NCBI GenBank assembly: GCA_001897855.1
Contig: MKUO01000001.1
Location: 372,001-436,000, forward strand
From: Bacteroidetes bacterium 43-93
GTDB taxonomy: Bacteria > Bacteroidota > Bacteroidia > Chitinophagales > Chitinophagaceae
DNA length: 64,000 bases
Reading direction: 5' to 3'
Shown: positions 7,946 through 16,561 of the stretch, in pieces
How the letters are laid out: each line of letters starts with the position of its first letter
How positions within the stretch are numbered: the first letter of the stretch is position 1
Made by a program: the position numbers and the translations under genes
Notes under the pieces: generated by a model
Told to the model about the DNA's origin: nothing
Database searches by the model: none
Seen by the model: the letters and a program-made list of their open reading frames with translations, nothing else

Positions 7946-10351
7946 ATGAAAAAGACAATCATCGTTACCGGGCTGCTGCTGCAAACTGTCCTTAGCGCAT
8001 GGGGACAGGGCGAGCAAAATATTTGGGCATTCGGGGATCATGCCGGGCTGGATTTTACGGGAACTTCTCCCGTCCCTTATGCTACCAACCTTTTCCCCGG
8101 ATATGAAGGGAGTGCCTCGATCTGTAACAGCGCGGGGCAACTGCTCTTTTATACCAATGGCTTTTGGGTATGGAACCGCGACCATGAGCTGATGCCGGAA
8201 CTGACAGGAGGGGTAAGCGGCTATACCGCCCCTATGTCCCCTATTGGCGATCCCCCGCTTATGAACTGGAACGGCAGCTATGCGACACAGGCAACGGCTA
8301 TTGCCGGTTATCCCGCGCATCCCGGCTTTTACTACCTGTTCAGTTTAAGTACGAGCGGCAACCTGCTGTATTCACTCATTGATATGAGCCTCAACGGGGG
8401 CAAGGGCGGTATTGCATCCGGCAAGAAAGGCATATCGATAGGCACAAACCTTGCCGAAAAGCTCACGGTGGTAAAAGGCTGTAATAGCATTTGGGTAGTA
8501 GTACGGTCAAAATCTGCCAACCAATACAAAGCCTATGAGATCACCGATACCGGGATCGTGACCACGCCGGTGATCTCCAATGTGGGCGACCTGCCGCTAT
8601 CCTGGTATCGTTATGGTACGATCAAATTTTCGCCGGATGGTACAAAAATGGCGGCTGCCTGTAATAAGGCTTGGAATGGCACAGGGGGATTAGAACTGTA
8701 CGATTTCGATATGCGTAGCGGCATCCTCTCCAATGCAAGGGTATTGGATAGCAGCAGTACGTTACGGTATTATTACGGAACCTGCTTTTCTCCGGATAAC
8801 GGCAAGCTCTATGCTTCTACCTCATCGTTCGGCTATGGCGGTACATACTACCCCGGCAAGGTAAGGCAGTTCGATGTAAGCCTGTCCACAACGGCGGCGA
8901 TCATTGCTTCTAACACCGTTGTGTTCACCGATTACAGTGCTTCGCTGGATTGCCTCGGCGATCTGCAAAGAGGAAAGGACGACAAGATTTATTTCAGCAG
9001 CGGTAAGTCTTCCGCTTATATCCACGCGATCAATCTGCCCAACCTTGCAGGGACATTCTGCAATGCTGTACCCAATATAATAACACTTAGTTCCGGCAGT
9101 GCGGAAAGAGGGATGCCTAACGATATTGCGATCATCCCCGCACCGGACACGGTAAGTGTAGTAAAGCAGGTGACGGTTTGTTTCAGGGATAGCCTTATCC
9201 TTGTCGCCGATACCGGCAAGCGGTACAAGTGGGATAGTGGCAATACCAGCCGCTCCCATACGGTACACCATACCGGAAGGTATGTTGTCCGGTACATTAA
9301 TGCCAACTGCGACTATGAGATAGATACGTTCATGGTACGCTTCTATGCGCTGCCCACACTCGGCACAACAGGCTATAGCTGTCCCGGCGCAAGACAGGCA
9401 AAAGCATGGGCGCGACCCAAAGCAGACGATACCACTACCTTTACCTATAGCTGGAAAGATGCAAGCGGAACTATCTTACAGCAAGGAGTAAGCAATGCAG
9501 GCGATACCTTTCAGGCAATAGATACCGGGCTATATGCGGTTCGTATCACCACGCCTGCCGGGTGTGATACCACACTGTATGTTACGATACAGCCTTTACC
9601 CGTACCCGAAGCATCGTTTACTGTGGATAGCGTAGCCTGCAAAGGCGTGGGGGTAGATTTCACCAATACCAGCTCTGCGCCTTTATGGAAATGGTATTTC
9701 GGGGACGGTAATTTTTCCGGCCTGCAAAACCCGTCTTATAGTTATGGGCAGACAGGAACCTATGCCGCTACGCAAGTGGCGACAAACATAGAGGGCTGCC
9801 ATGATACGGCTTATAAGACGATAACGGTCTATGGGCTGGACTTGGTATTGGACGCTGATAAAGATTTGGTGAACCGGGGTGAAGTGGTGCAACTGCACTC
9901 ATCGGCGGGCGAACCTTATACGGTACTTTCATGGGAACCGGCATACCTGCTACCCGATCAGGCCGCATATAACCAAAGCGTAGCAATGGACACAACACAC
10001 ACCTTCATTGTTACCGGGCGTTCAGAGCAGGGATGTATTGGCAAGGCATCGGTACAGGTCGCTGTAAACCCTACTGTCCTTATGCCTACAGCCTTTACGC
10101 CTAATGGGGACGGGCTGAATGATTATTTCCGGCCAGTGGCATCGGGTTATATCTTCGTGCGCTATTTTGAGGTCTATAACCGTTATGGCCAGCAGGTATT
10201 TAGTGCCTATGGCCCTGCGGCCTTACAGGGTTGGGACGGCAGGTTTCATGGACAGCCTGCCGAACTCGGAACCTATTATTATCATATCAACATCGAAACA
10301 AAGGAAAATAAGACCATTGCACTGAAAGGTGATGTAATATTGATACGATAA
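7946..10351 (+). CDS. Secreted protein with PKD domain and gliding-motility-associated (T9SS type B) C-terminal domain
   Basis: 801 aa. Signal peptide about 1-21 (QTVLSAWG-Q). Residues about 25-400 resemble a beta-propeller (recurring SPDGTKMAAA, SPDNGKLYAS, LQRGKDDKIYFSS). Ig-like segments lie at about 410-550 and a PKD domain at about 555-640 (WYFGDGNFSGLQNPSYSY). The end (about 710-801) is the CHU_C-type domain PTAFTPNGDGLNDYF ... VYNRYGQQVF ... GTYYYHI, which directs type IX secretion without the classic type A signal. It follows the SBBP gene by 70 bases, past a terminator, so a separate promoter is likely. Probable surface adhesin or scaffold. Confidence 0.85.
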   Translation: MKKTIIVTGLLLQTVLSAWGQGEQNIWAFGDHAGLDFTGTSPVPYATNLFPGYEGSASICNSAGQLLFYTNGFWVWNRDHELMPELTGGVSGYTAPMSPIGDPPLMNWNGSYATQATAIAGYPAHPGFYYLFSLSTSGNLLYSLIDMSLNGGKGGIASGKKGISIGTNLAEKLTVVKGCNSIWVVVRSKSANQYKAYEITDTGIVTTPVISNVGDLPLSWYRYGTIKFSPDGTKMAAACNKAWNGTGGLELYDFDMRSGILSNARVLDSSSTLRYYYGTCFSPDNGKLYASTSSFGYGGTYYPGKVRQFDVSLSTTAAIIASNTVVFTDYSASLDCLGDLQRGKDDKIYFSSGKSSAYIHAINLPNLAGTFCNAVPNIITLSSGSAERGMPNDIAIIPAPDTVSVVKQVTVCFRDSLILVADTGKRYKWDSGNTSRSHTVHHTGRYVVRYINANCDYEIDTFMVRFYALPTLGTTGYSCPGARQAKAWARPKADDTTTFTYSWKDASGTILQQGVSNAGDTFQAIDTGLYAVRITTPAGCDTTLYVTIQPLPVPEASFTVDSVACKGVGVDFTNTSSAPLWKWYFGDGNFSGLQNPSYSYGQTGTYAATQVATNIEGCHDTAYKTITVYGLDLVLDADKDLVNRGEVVQLHSSAGEPYTVLSWEPAYLLPDQAAYNQSVAMDTTHTFIVTGRSEQGCIGKASVQVAVNPTVLMPTAFTPNGDGLNDYFRPVASGYIFVRYFEVYNRYGQQVFSAYGPAALQGWDGRFHGQPAELGTYYYHINIETKENKTIALKGDVILIR

Positions 10352-10369
10352 AATACATCTGAATCCAAT

Positions 10370-10400
10370 AAAGAAGCCCCTGTTTTACAGGGGCTTCTTT
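10370..10400. terminator. Bidirectional terminator between convergent genes
   Basis: AAAGAAGCCCCTG (10370-10382) and CAGGGGCTTCTTT (10388-10400) around a TTTTA loop, flanked by A- and T-rich arms. It lies between the rightward 801-aa gene and the leftward GIY-YIG gene. Confidence 0.9.
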
Positions 10401-10426
10401 ATACATCGGCATTTCCGAATCTTCTG

Positions 10427-10861
10427 TTACAGTTCGTTGTTCCAAATAGGCAGGTGTCCATAAATGGCTATGTATTTTGAAATCAGTTTGTTTTCCAAAA
10501 CTTTGGGGCAATCTACATAATCGTCATTATGCGTCACATACCAATATATGTCCAGTGCTTCAATGCCTTCTATATTCATTTGCTGTTTCCATGAATTACG
10601 TCTGGCTGCACCAAACTGTTTTCCATTTACAAGCCTGTCCTTAATACCGCCCAGCCCTGCCCTACGAATGAAAAGCGAGCCATCCGGTTTTACTTCACCT
10701 GAACGACCGATGTAAACAAGTTCTATCCTGCCTCGTTGTAAAGCATAGATAAGATAAACGCCACTTTTGTCTGCCGGTGCATTGCAAACTTTGCCTAAGC
10801 TATCAGTAGGTTTAAAGAAGAAATGGTCAGTATTAGTATAGTGGCTTAATTCGTCAAACAT
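10427..10861 (-). CDS. GIY-YIG nuclease-like protein
   Basis: 144 aa. Residues about 30-110 carry a GIY-YIG-type core: GVYLIYALQRGRIELVYIGRSGE (first two strands, G-V-Y...Y-I-G), then a conserved Arg region (RRAGLGGIKDRLV) and an acidic position (VLENKLISKYI) expected of the catalytic Glu. It ends IYGHLPIWNNEL, as in other stand-alone members. The family includes UvrC, homing endonucleases and restriction enzymes. This small form is probably a DNA-processing or self-mobility nuclease. Its cargo-like position between surface-protein genes is odd. No signal peptide, so cytoplasmic. Confidence 0.75.
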   Translation of the reverse strand: MFDELSHYTNTDHFFFKPTDSLGKVCNAPADKSGVYLIYALQRGRIELVYIGRSGEVKPDGSLFIRRAGLGGIKDRLVNGKQFGAARRNSWKQQMNIEGIEALDIYWYVTHNDDYVDCPKVLENKLISKYIAIYGHLPIWNNEL

Positions 10862-10921
10862 TGGATAGCCTATTAGCAGGTGTGTAAAAGCACAAAGATA
10901 AAAATTCCCATCCTACCGGCC

Positions 10922-11556
10922 TCAGCCCCATTTCTTAAAGGACAATTTGAAAGGAAACACATAGGGCATGTGTTCGTGTGTTATGATCCTTATCCTTCCG
11001 TTCTTGCGCTCCAGTAATGCCCCTTCGCCTTTGCTGGTCGAAAATAGCCGGTAGCGGTATGGTTCTGTAATGTGCTTCGTGTGAAAGCCGTACCCCAGGT
11101 AAAATTCAGCCGGCTGCAAAGTAATATTCTCCGCAAAAAGATCAATTTTCAGTTTGTTCTTTTTGATACTGCCAGCATCAATATTGATGCTCCTGAAAAG
11201 CGTATCATTTCCCGTTACCTGGAATACGATCAGCTTTATATCGAACAGGCTGGTATCAAATGGTTTCAATTTTATCTCTGCGGAATATAAGGAAACCGGT
11301 ACGTCTGCTATTTGCGGAAAAGCAGTAGCATACCAGGTTGAATCTACCCGGTCGCCGGGATGCGGCGGGCAAGCACTATAAAGACATTTTCCGGCCTGAT
11401 AGCATGTATGTATTTATCGGGCTTGCTGGCTTTGATAACGACTTCTTCCATGTCAACGGAAGTAATGCCACTGGCTGTTTTTGAAGGTTCTTTTGTTTGT
11501 GCATCGACGTACTGAACGAGCAATAAAAAAGTACTGACGAGGGATATGATTTTCAT
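10922..11556 (-). pseudogene. Frameshifted secreted protein (two overlapping frames)
   Basis: The frame starting at 11556 gives a signal peptide (MKIISLVSTFLLLVQYVDAQ), then VDMEEVVIKASKPDKYIHAIRPENVFI, and stops at 11344. A second frame is open from 11413 down to 10922. It encodes VDSTWYATAFPQIADVPVSLYSAEIK before its first ATG at 11269, and continues for 115 residues. Each half lacks what the other has, and the frames overlap at 11344-11413, so a single indel has probably split one gene of about 190-200 codons. The intact product would be an exported protein of unknown function. Alternatives are a sequencing error or programmed frameshifting; no slippery heptamer was recognised. Confidence 0.6.
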
Positions 11557-11570
11557 TGGATAAAAATAAT

Positions 11571-11596
11571 ACGTCTGCCCTAAATAGAGCAGACGT
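11571..11596 (-). terminator. Terminator of the leftward lipoprotein operon
   Basis: ACGTCTGC (11571-11578) pairs with GCAGACGT (11589-11596). On the minus strand it is followed by ATTATTTTTATCC. Confidence 0.85.
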
Positions 11597-11621
11597 TTAA
11601 ATGGTTTAAAAGATCATTAAC

Positions 11622-12338
11622 CTAATCGTGAATAATAATGATGACCTCGTGCCTATACCTTATACCCAGGAAATACCAGGAAGTATCTTGGACGGTCACA
11701 TTTCCGGTAGTATAAGTATGTGTCACCTTCTTGCCACAAATAACCGGGGCTGGCGGCGGCGGAGCTACATCGGCATAACCGATATTGCCAAGAATAAACG
11801 CCTCCGGGTTATCCCCATAACTACCGCCAACTTTCAGCTTGCACATTACAGAAGGAAGGAACTGCTTGTTGACCAAAGCAGCATAAGTACCGGCATTGAG
11901 ATAATTTACCGGCATAGCAAGCAGATAACCCTCACTGTTCACGCCCCGATAAACGATGCTCCCGATCTGGACGATGCCCGATTGGTTAAATACATATTCT
12001 CCATTATTCACTGAGGGAGGGATATAGTTACCCGCCTGTCCCTGTACAGCAGCCTGGCTGCTAAAACCTATACTGCTATGGAATGCAGCAATGTTGTTTG
12101 CCGAATTGCTATCGAGGAAGTCAATATAATGGGCATATACATTGGTGTCCGGCAGTACCAGGAAGCCATAAGCTGAAACGCTTACTTCATCTGCAAGACC
12201 GTCCGGCGATATGGAGGCAGCATTGTACAGTTTTGATTTCGCAGGGGCGGGGGTACTATCCGCTTTGGTCAATTGTTCCTTCTTACAGGCTGTTAAAAAC
12301 AGCAATCCGCAGATTGCGATAAAACTAAATCTTCTCAT
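11622..12338 (-). CDS. Predicted lipoprotein, 238 aa
   Basis: Lipoprotein signal MRRFSFIAICGLLFLTACKK with Cys at 18. A low-complexity linker follows (Ala/Pro/Lys), then a beta-rich body. No known domain. The C-terminus is unusual (RHEVIIIIHD). It starts 51 bases after the T9SS beta-helix gene stops, with no terminator between, so the two form an operon probably controlled from the operator region at 14249-14329. Likely outer-membrane anchored, and it may work with the secreted partner. Confidence 0.7.
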   Translation of the reverse strand: MRRFSFIAICGLLFLTACKKEQLTKADSTPAPAKSKLYNAASISPDGLADEVSVSAYGFLVLPDTNVYAHYIDFLDSNSANNIAAFHSSIGFSSQAAVQGQAGNYIPPSVNNGEYVFNQSGIVQIGSIVYRGVNSEGYLLAMPVNYLNAGTYAALVNKQFLPSVMCKLKVGGSYGDNPEAFILGNIGYADVAPPPPAPVICGKKVTHTYTTGNVTVQDTSWYFLGIRYRHEVIIIIHD

Positions 12339-12389
12339 GTAATGTTGTTTGTGGTTTTAAGTAATTATTATCAGGTGTGAAACAGCAAG

Positions 12390-14072
12390 CTATTTTATGA
12401 CCAGTTTTGAGCGCATAGCAGCGCCTTTTGCTGTTTCAACAATTACCGTGTACATGCCTGCGTTCAAGCCTTCTGTTTTGATCGCTATGCGCTGGCTGCC
12501 TTTTTCTACGTTCCTGTCCACTGTTCTCACTACCTGTCCTACACTGTTCACTACCGTGATCTTAATGCTGCCTGATTGCTTGGCATCAAAGGAAGCATAG
12601 GTAATGCCCTCGCTCGGATTAGGCGCGATTTGGATCGTTGTATTTTCATTAGCCAGGCTTTCTATACCTGTAGGCGCAGCAGGGCGCATGCCTGGGCATG
12701 GATCGAATGCCTGTGGGTTCCATTCTGCCCAGCTCGTTGTCCAGTCGGTAGAAGTATTCAATGCACCATGTTTCTGCGACGTGGAAGTAAAGAAAACATT
12801 GTCCAGGTCACTGCCGCTTGGAAAGCTGGCATTGTTCAGCCCTGTGGTTCCTAACACAAACGTAGGCGTGGTCGTACTGTAATTACCGCATATCGTACTG
12901 CTGTAGCCAACGGTATAGGACGGAGACTGGAACTGATTGCCGAATTGATCGCAGGAGCCTCCTGCTAATCCTTTGATCCAGTCAGTCATGTTGCTTGCGC
13001 AGGTTCCCGGCCACGAGCCGTTGTTAGAGTATTCGGTTGTGTTGTTATAAAAACTGTTTTCAGAGAAAAGCAGGTTATCGTTCGCGTCCGCGTTATTGAG
13101 CGTAGTCGCATCTTCCATGCGCAGGCCAACAGGATAACCGGCAACGAAGCTGTTATATACGCCGCCCTGTGTATTGTGGTAGTAGAATACTGCGTTTTTA
13201 AAATCGCTGCTGATCGTACCAGCTCCACAATACAGCGGCCCCATAATAGATACATTGCTGAACACCGGATGATTGGCAGGCGTACCGGCATAACCGCCGC
13301 CTGCGTTATCGTTGTTGCCCATTACAATGCTATTGGATAGATCGCCGGAAGAAGTGTGCGCACCCGCATCTGGACGAAGGTTAATAACGTACTGTACCAG
13401 GCTGCGATTACCAAACTTGGACAATATATCAGCACCTTTTGCATTGAGCGATACCAGGTACTTTGCCCTTACCGTACCGCCTAAGAACTGGAAGGCATCG
13501 CGGTCAGCATAAGAAGCCTGGATATGGTCAATAGTTGTACCATTTCCCACCGATAAGAGCGTCAGTGGATAAGTAGCGTATTCAATGCGTATGTATTGCA
13601 GCGTACCGGAATTATCCGCATCGTTTGCGCCACTGGCCACACCACCTTCGATGGAACAGGCGCGGTTCTCAATGGAGATAATACCGCCGCTTACGTTATT
13701 GGTCGCCTTGCCTTCGATTACGATACCTGCCCAGTCACCTGGGTTTTTATGGGTCGGTGTCTGATCGGAAGTAAAGATGATCGGGTTGGACGATGTACCG
13801 GAAGCGGACAGGGTCGCTCCTTTGTCAATGATGAGCATTCCGGGTGACGAGGCGTCTTTCTTACCCATGATCCTTGTCCCGGCAGGAATGGTCAGGGTGT
13901 GACCGCTTGTAACATGGATGCAGCCTTCGAGCCGGTACAGGGTGCTGGCTGAAAGCGTGGTATTGGTCGTGATATTGGAGCTGATAGATGTATAGCTGCA
14001 TTCCACTGCGTTTTGTGCGTATGTGCCGATACCGCAAAGCATTGCGGCAAACAGCATCGGTGTAATTTTCAT
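12390..14072 (-). CDS. Secreted right-handed beta-helix-like protein with T9SS type A sorting domain
   Basis: 560 aa from the ATG at 14072, which starts directly at a signal peptide ending GTYAQ (about 1-20); the longer frame to 14111 adds only 13 residues before it. Residues about 25-450 look like the parallel beta-helix family seen in many Bacteroidota surface proteins: LEGCIHVTSGHTLTIPAGT, then IIDKGATLSASGT, NPIIFTSDQ, GDWAGIVIEGKA and repeated Asn-rich turns. The last 75 residues form a T9SS type A domain (IQIAPNPSEGITYASFDA ... GMYTVIVETAKG). Exported to the surface. The upstream region has a palindromic operator and a -7 box. Confidence 0.8.
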   Translation of the reverse strand: MKITPMLFAAMLCGIGTYAQNAVECSYTSISSNITTNTTLSASTLYRLEGCIHVTSGHTLTIPAGTRIMGKKDASSPGMLIIDKGATLSASGTSSNPIIFTSDQTPTHKNPGDWAGIVIEGKATNNVSGGIISIENRACSIEGGVASGANDADNSGTLQYIRIEYATYPLTLLSVGNGTTIDHIQASYADRDAFQFLGGTVRAKYLVSLNAKGADILSKFGNRSLVQYVINLRPDAGAHTSSGDLSNSIVMGNNDNAGGGYAGTPANHPVFSNVSIMGPLYCGAGTISSDFKNAVFYYHNTQGGVYNSFVAGYPVGLRMEDATTLNNADANDNLLFSENSFYNNTTEYSNNGSWPGTCASNMTDWIKGLAGGSCDQFGNQFQSPSYTVGYSSTICGNYSTTTPTFVLGTTGLNNASFPSGSDLDNVFFTSTSQKHGALNTSTDWTTSWAEWNPQAFDPCPGMRPAAPTGIESLANENTTIQIAPNPSEGITYASFDAKQSGSIKITVVNSVGQVVRTVDRNVEKGSQRIAIKTEGLNAGMYTVIVETAKGAAMRSKLVIK

Positions 14073-14248
14073 AATTTTATGTTTTAAAATGAATGATTGT
14101 ATTGATACCATAATGAGATTTTCTTTAGCGTAGCTAAGGAGGATGTACGCAATGCAGCATCATTTTTAAGTCCCCCGGTTGCCACCAGCAACGGGGGATT
14201 TTTTGGGAAATAAAGCTGCGATATGAAATATCTCTTTTCATGAACAAC

Positions 14249-14329
14249 CAAAGTTTGCACCTGTTTTTGAAAAGGATACGGGATAAATCCCCGCATCTTC
14301 AGAAAATAAAAGATGGGGGGATTTATCCC
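14249..14329 (-). promoter_or_regulatory. Promoter/operator region of the beta-helix gene (two GGGAT-N2-ATCCC sites)
   Basis: On the minus strand a -7-like box AAACTTTG lies at 14256-14249. GGGATAAATCCC at 14280-14291 is centred 33 bp upstream of it, and a second copy in opposite orientation lies at 14318-14329. With flanks, 14279-14298 and 14311-14330 form a 20-bp inverted repeat with one mismatch. The long hairpin could also act as a terminator for the upstream gene ending at 14349, but no T-run follows directly. Confidence 0.55.
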
Positions 14330-14348
14330 GTATAATTGTCTATTATGG

Positions 14349-15077
14349 TTACAGTACCTGGCTATGGGTAAGCAACACTTCCGCTATATGCTGGCCGGTC
14401 ATCACGACCTGGGAAATATGGTTCTCCCATTCGTAAGGCAGCCCTTCAGGGTACTGTGTTGTCGAGGCAATATGCAGCGCATCAATGGCGTAATAACCCT
14501 GATGTATTAAATGTCCTGCAATGGGGTCTTGCATTAGCGGCTGTATCGCTGCGCTACTGCTGATCGTTTTGATAACGGTAAGTTGCGTAATCCTGCCCTT
14601 GCTGTCCCGCAAAGGTTCCATACGACAACGGATACCGGACAGCCAGGTATTGCGCCCGGCCAGGTCAATGGTAGCAATGCCGATCCATTTGCTGTTTCGC
14701 TGCGGCTGGATAATGCTATGGAACAGATCGGATTGCCTTTGCTTCCCGGTAAGTGCGATACTGATGCCTTCCGGCTTGCTGTTAATCAGCAGACAGGCCG
14801 TTTTGCCGCCAGCATCCGGTATAATCACCCACTGGCCGATGCCTCTTAACCGCCTTGCCCGGTCGGTAGCCTGGAAGGTAATGGCCAGCACCGTATCAGC
14901 ATTCAATTCGAGCGGTGCAAGCTCAATGGCGACTTCGGTTGCCATTCCCGTTTCAATAACTATACCGTCCATTGGATGCTTCAGTGCCGAAACGACCAGG
15001 TTATTGTTTCTCTTATATAATTGTGCATTACCAACGGGATAATGGCGCAGCCCCGCAAACTCTACAAACTCCGGCAT
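14349..15077 (-). CDS. Hypothetical protein, 242 aa
   Basis: No signal peptide or membrane span. The protein looks beta-rich in its first 150 residues, with a basic patch (DRARRLRGIGQWVIIPDAGG) and alternating hydrophobic strands, and has a His-rich C-terminal third (GHLIHQGYYAIDALHIAST). No family recognised. Its promoter carries the same palindrome as the response-regulator promoter in the shared 273-bp divergent region, so it is probably a target of that regulator. A cytoplasmic or particle-associated role cannot be decided. Confidence 0.6.
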   Translation of the reverse strand: MPEFVEFAGLRHYPVGNAQLYKRNNNLVVSALKHPMDGIVIETGMATEVAIELAPLELNADTVLAITFQATDRARRLRGIGQWVIIPDAGGKTACLLINSKPEGISIALTGKQRQSDLFHSIIQPQRNSKWIGIATIDLAGRNTWLSGIRCRMEPLRDSKGRITQLTVIKTISSSAAIQPLMQDPIAGHLIHQGYYAIDALHIASTTQYPEGLPYEWENHISQVVMTGQHIAEVLLTHSQVL

Positions 15078-15118
15078 ACCACCTTTAGATTTGGTGTTTA
15101 GATTATTTTTTAAGGCTG

Positions 15119-15161
15119 CAAATGTGAAGGGAATAAAAGAATTACCTACGGGATAAACCCC
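15119..15161 (-). promoter_or_regulatory. Promoter/operator of the 242-aa gene
   Basis: On the minus strand a near-consensus -7 box CACATTTG lies at 15126-15119. GGGATAAACCCC (15150-15161), part of a longer repeat matching 14279-14299 nearly base for base, is centred 33 bp upstream of the box. Confidence 0.5.
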
Positions 15162-15257
15162 CGCGTCTTTCCAATGGAAATATCGTTTTAGCTATTGTTT
15201 TATAATAGGAAAAGGCTATTCGTGTGTGCGGAATTTTACACTTTTAAATCGTTTATG

Positions 15258-15305
15258 TTAAGGGATTTATCCCTTAATTTTTATTATTTTTTCATTATAT
15301 TTTTG
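15258..15305 (+). promoter_or_regulatory. Promoter/operator of the two-component operon
   Basis: TTAAGGGATTTATCCCTTAA (15258-15277) is a 20-bp palindrome, perfect outside its central TT. Its centre lies 34 bp upstream of a perfect -7 box TATTTTTG (15298-15305), an activator-like position. The response regulator starts 45 bases after the box. Size and symmetry suit a LuxR/NarL-type dimer, so autoregulation is likely. Confidence 0.6.
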
Positions 15306-15350
15306 TGCGCGAATTGGTAACGGTTATCGCTACCGGAAAACAAATCGCGT

Positions 15351-16043
15351 ATGGAACATATTACCGAAGGCAGGGGCGGCCTGCCAGTACTCGTAGCACT
15401 CGCTGACGACCACCAGCTTCTCCGTGAATCCGTCATTCCCCATATTGAGGACACCGGGGACATCAAAGTAATCATCAATGCCGCCAATGGCCGGGAGCTG
15501 GTCGAAGCCATTGAGCAGGCTAAGGCACTACCTGATGTATGCCTCATTGATATTATGATGCCGGACATGGACGGCTTTCAGACAGTACCTCTACTTAAAA
15601 AGAAATGGCCGCAGATCAAAATACTGATCCTGACCAGCTATCTGCGGGAAGCCTATGTAGTACAGATGATCTACGCCGGGGTCAACGGCTACCTTTCCAA
15701 GAACAGCCACCCCCGTACCGTAAAAGAAGCTATACGCCATGTACAGGAATATGACATCTATTGCAATGAAATTTTTTGCCTGAAAGACATTAAGGCTGTC
15801 CGGGAAGGGAAGAAGGTATTGCCGAAACTGACCCAAAAGGAATTGCAGCTACTCCGCTATTGTATTGAAGACCTTACTTACCTGGAGATCGCCGATAAAA
15901 TGGGGACTTCGCAAAAAAGCATAGAGGGCTATCGCCACCGGCTGTTCCAGAAGACCGGCGCAAAGACCCGGACAGGACTGGCCTTGTTTGCCGTCCGGTA
16001 CGGGTATGTGGCCATTGACACCGGGGTTAGCCCGGTATATTAA
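15351..16043 (+). CDS. LuxR/NarL-family response regulator
   Basis: 230 aa. The receiver domain (about 12-130) has the acidic pair ADD (18-20), phospho-acceptor Asp67 (CLIDIMMPDMDG), Thr95 (LILTS) and Lys117 (YLSKNS). The C-terminal helix-turn-helix (about 155-220) has LTQKELQLLRYCIEDLTYLEIADKMGTS and then SIEGYRHRLFQKTG, as in NarL/LuxR proteins. It is first in an operon with a lipoprotein, a membrane protein and a histidine kinase, its probable phosphodonor. A 20-bp palindrome sits in its promoter and the same motif precedes neighbouring genes. Inferred to be the dedicated regulator of the element's surface genes. Confidence 0.9.
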   Translation: MEHITEGRGGLPVLVALADDHQLLRESVIPHIEDTGDIKVIINAANGRELVEAIEQAKALPDVCLIDIMMPDMDGFQTVPLLKKKWPQIKILILTSYLREAYVVQMIYAGVNGYLSKNSHPRTVKEAIRHVQEYDIYCNEIFCLKDIKAVREGKKVLPKLTQKELQLLRYCIEDLTYLEIADKMGTSQKSIEGYRHRLFQKTGAKTRTGLALFAVRYGYVAIDTGVSPVY

Positions 16044-16080
16044 CCGCACACAATTGTTCACTAATAAATACAACACACAA

Positions 16081-16545
16081 ATGAAAGGAATCCAAATTAC
16101 CGCTATTGCCGCTATCGTACTGCTACTAAGTGCCTGCACCCGAAAACAAAGGGACACGGATTACACCGGGTTCATTACGAAGGACTCGGCCAACGTCATG
16201 ATCGAAAGCTACCTGAAAAGCCTCGATACGAATAACGAAGCCAAACCCAACCCGGAACTCTATTCCCTGATTATGGACGCGGAAGAGCTTCGCATCTACC
16301 TGAACCAGAACCCGGAGATCGAAAATATCAAGTTCATGTTTGCGCATACCCGTCAATATATAGATGCCGGGAATATGGGCAAGCCTGCAGCCATGAGCAG
16401 CAAGGCACTAACGCTTGTCGTGGCCGGATATGATAAACGTGGAAATTATATTTTTGCGCCCGGAAACAGGGTTCCTAACCATTGTACGCCCTGTCCTGAA
16501 TTTTGCCCGAAGTTCGGCACAGCATCAAGTAACCTGTTACAATAA
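16081..16545 (+). CDS. Small lipoprotein in the two-component operon
   Basis: 154 aa from the ATG at 16081, where the lipoprotein signal begins (hydrophobic core, LLLSAC, Cys at 18). The body is helical with an Asn/Glu-rich middle (LNQNPEIENIKFMFAHTRQYID). The C-terminal Cys cluster (HCTPCPEFCPKFG) may bind metal or form disulfides. It lies between the regulator and a membrane protein with small gaps. A sensory or accessory role in the same pathway is inferred from position only. No family recognised. Confidence 0.7.
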   Translation: MKGIQITAIAAIVLLLSACTRKQRDTDYTGFITKDSANVMIESYLKSLDTNNEAKPNPELYSLIMDAEELRIYLNQNPEIENIKFMFAHTRQYIDAGNMGKPAAMSSKALTLVVAGYDKRGNYIFAPGNRVPNHCTPCPEFCPKFGTASSNLLQ

Positions 16546-16561
16546 TATACCTCGACCCTGA

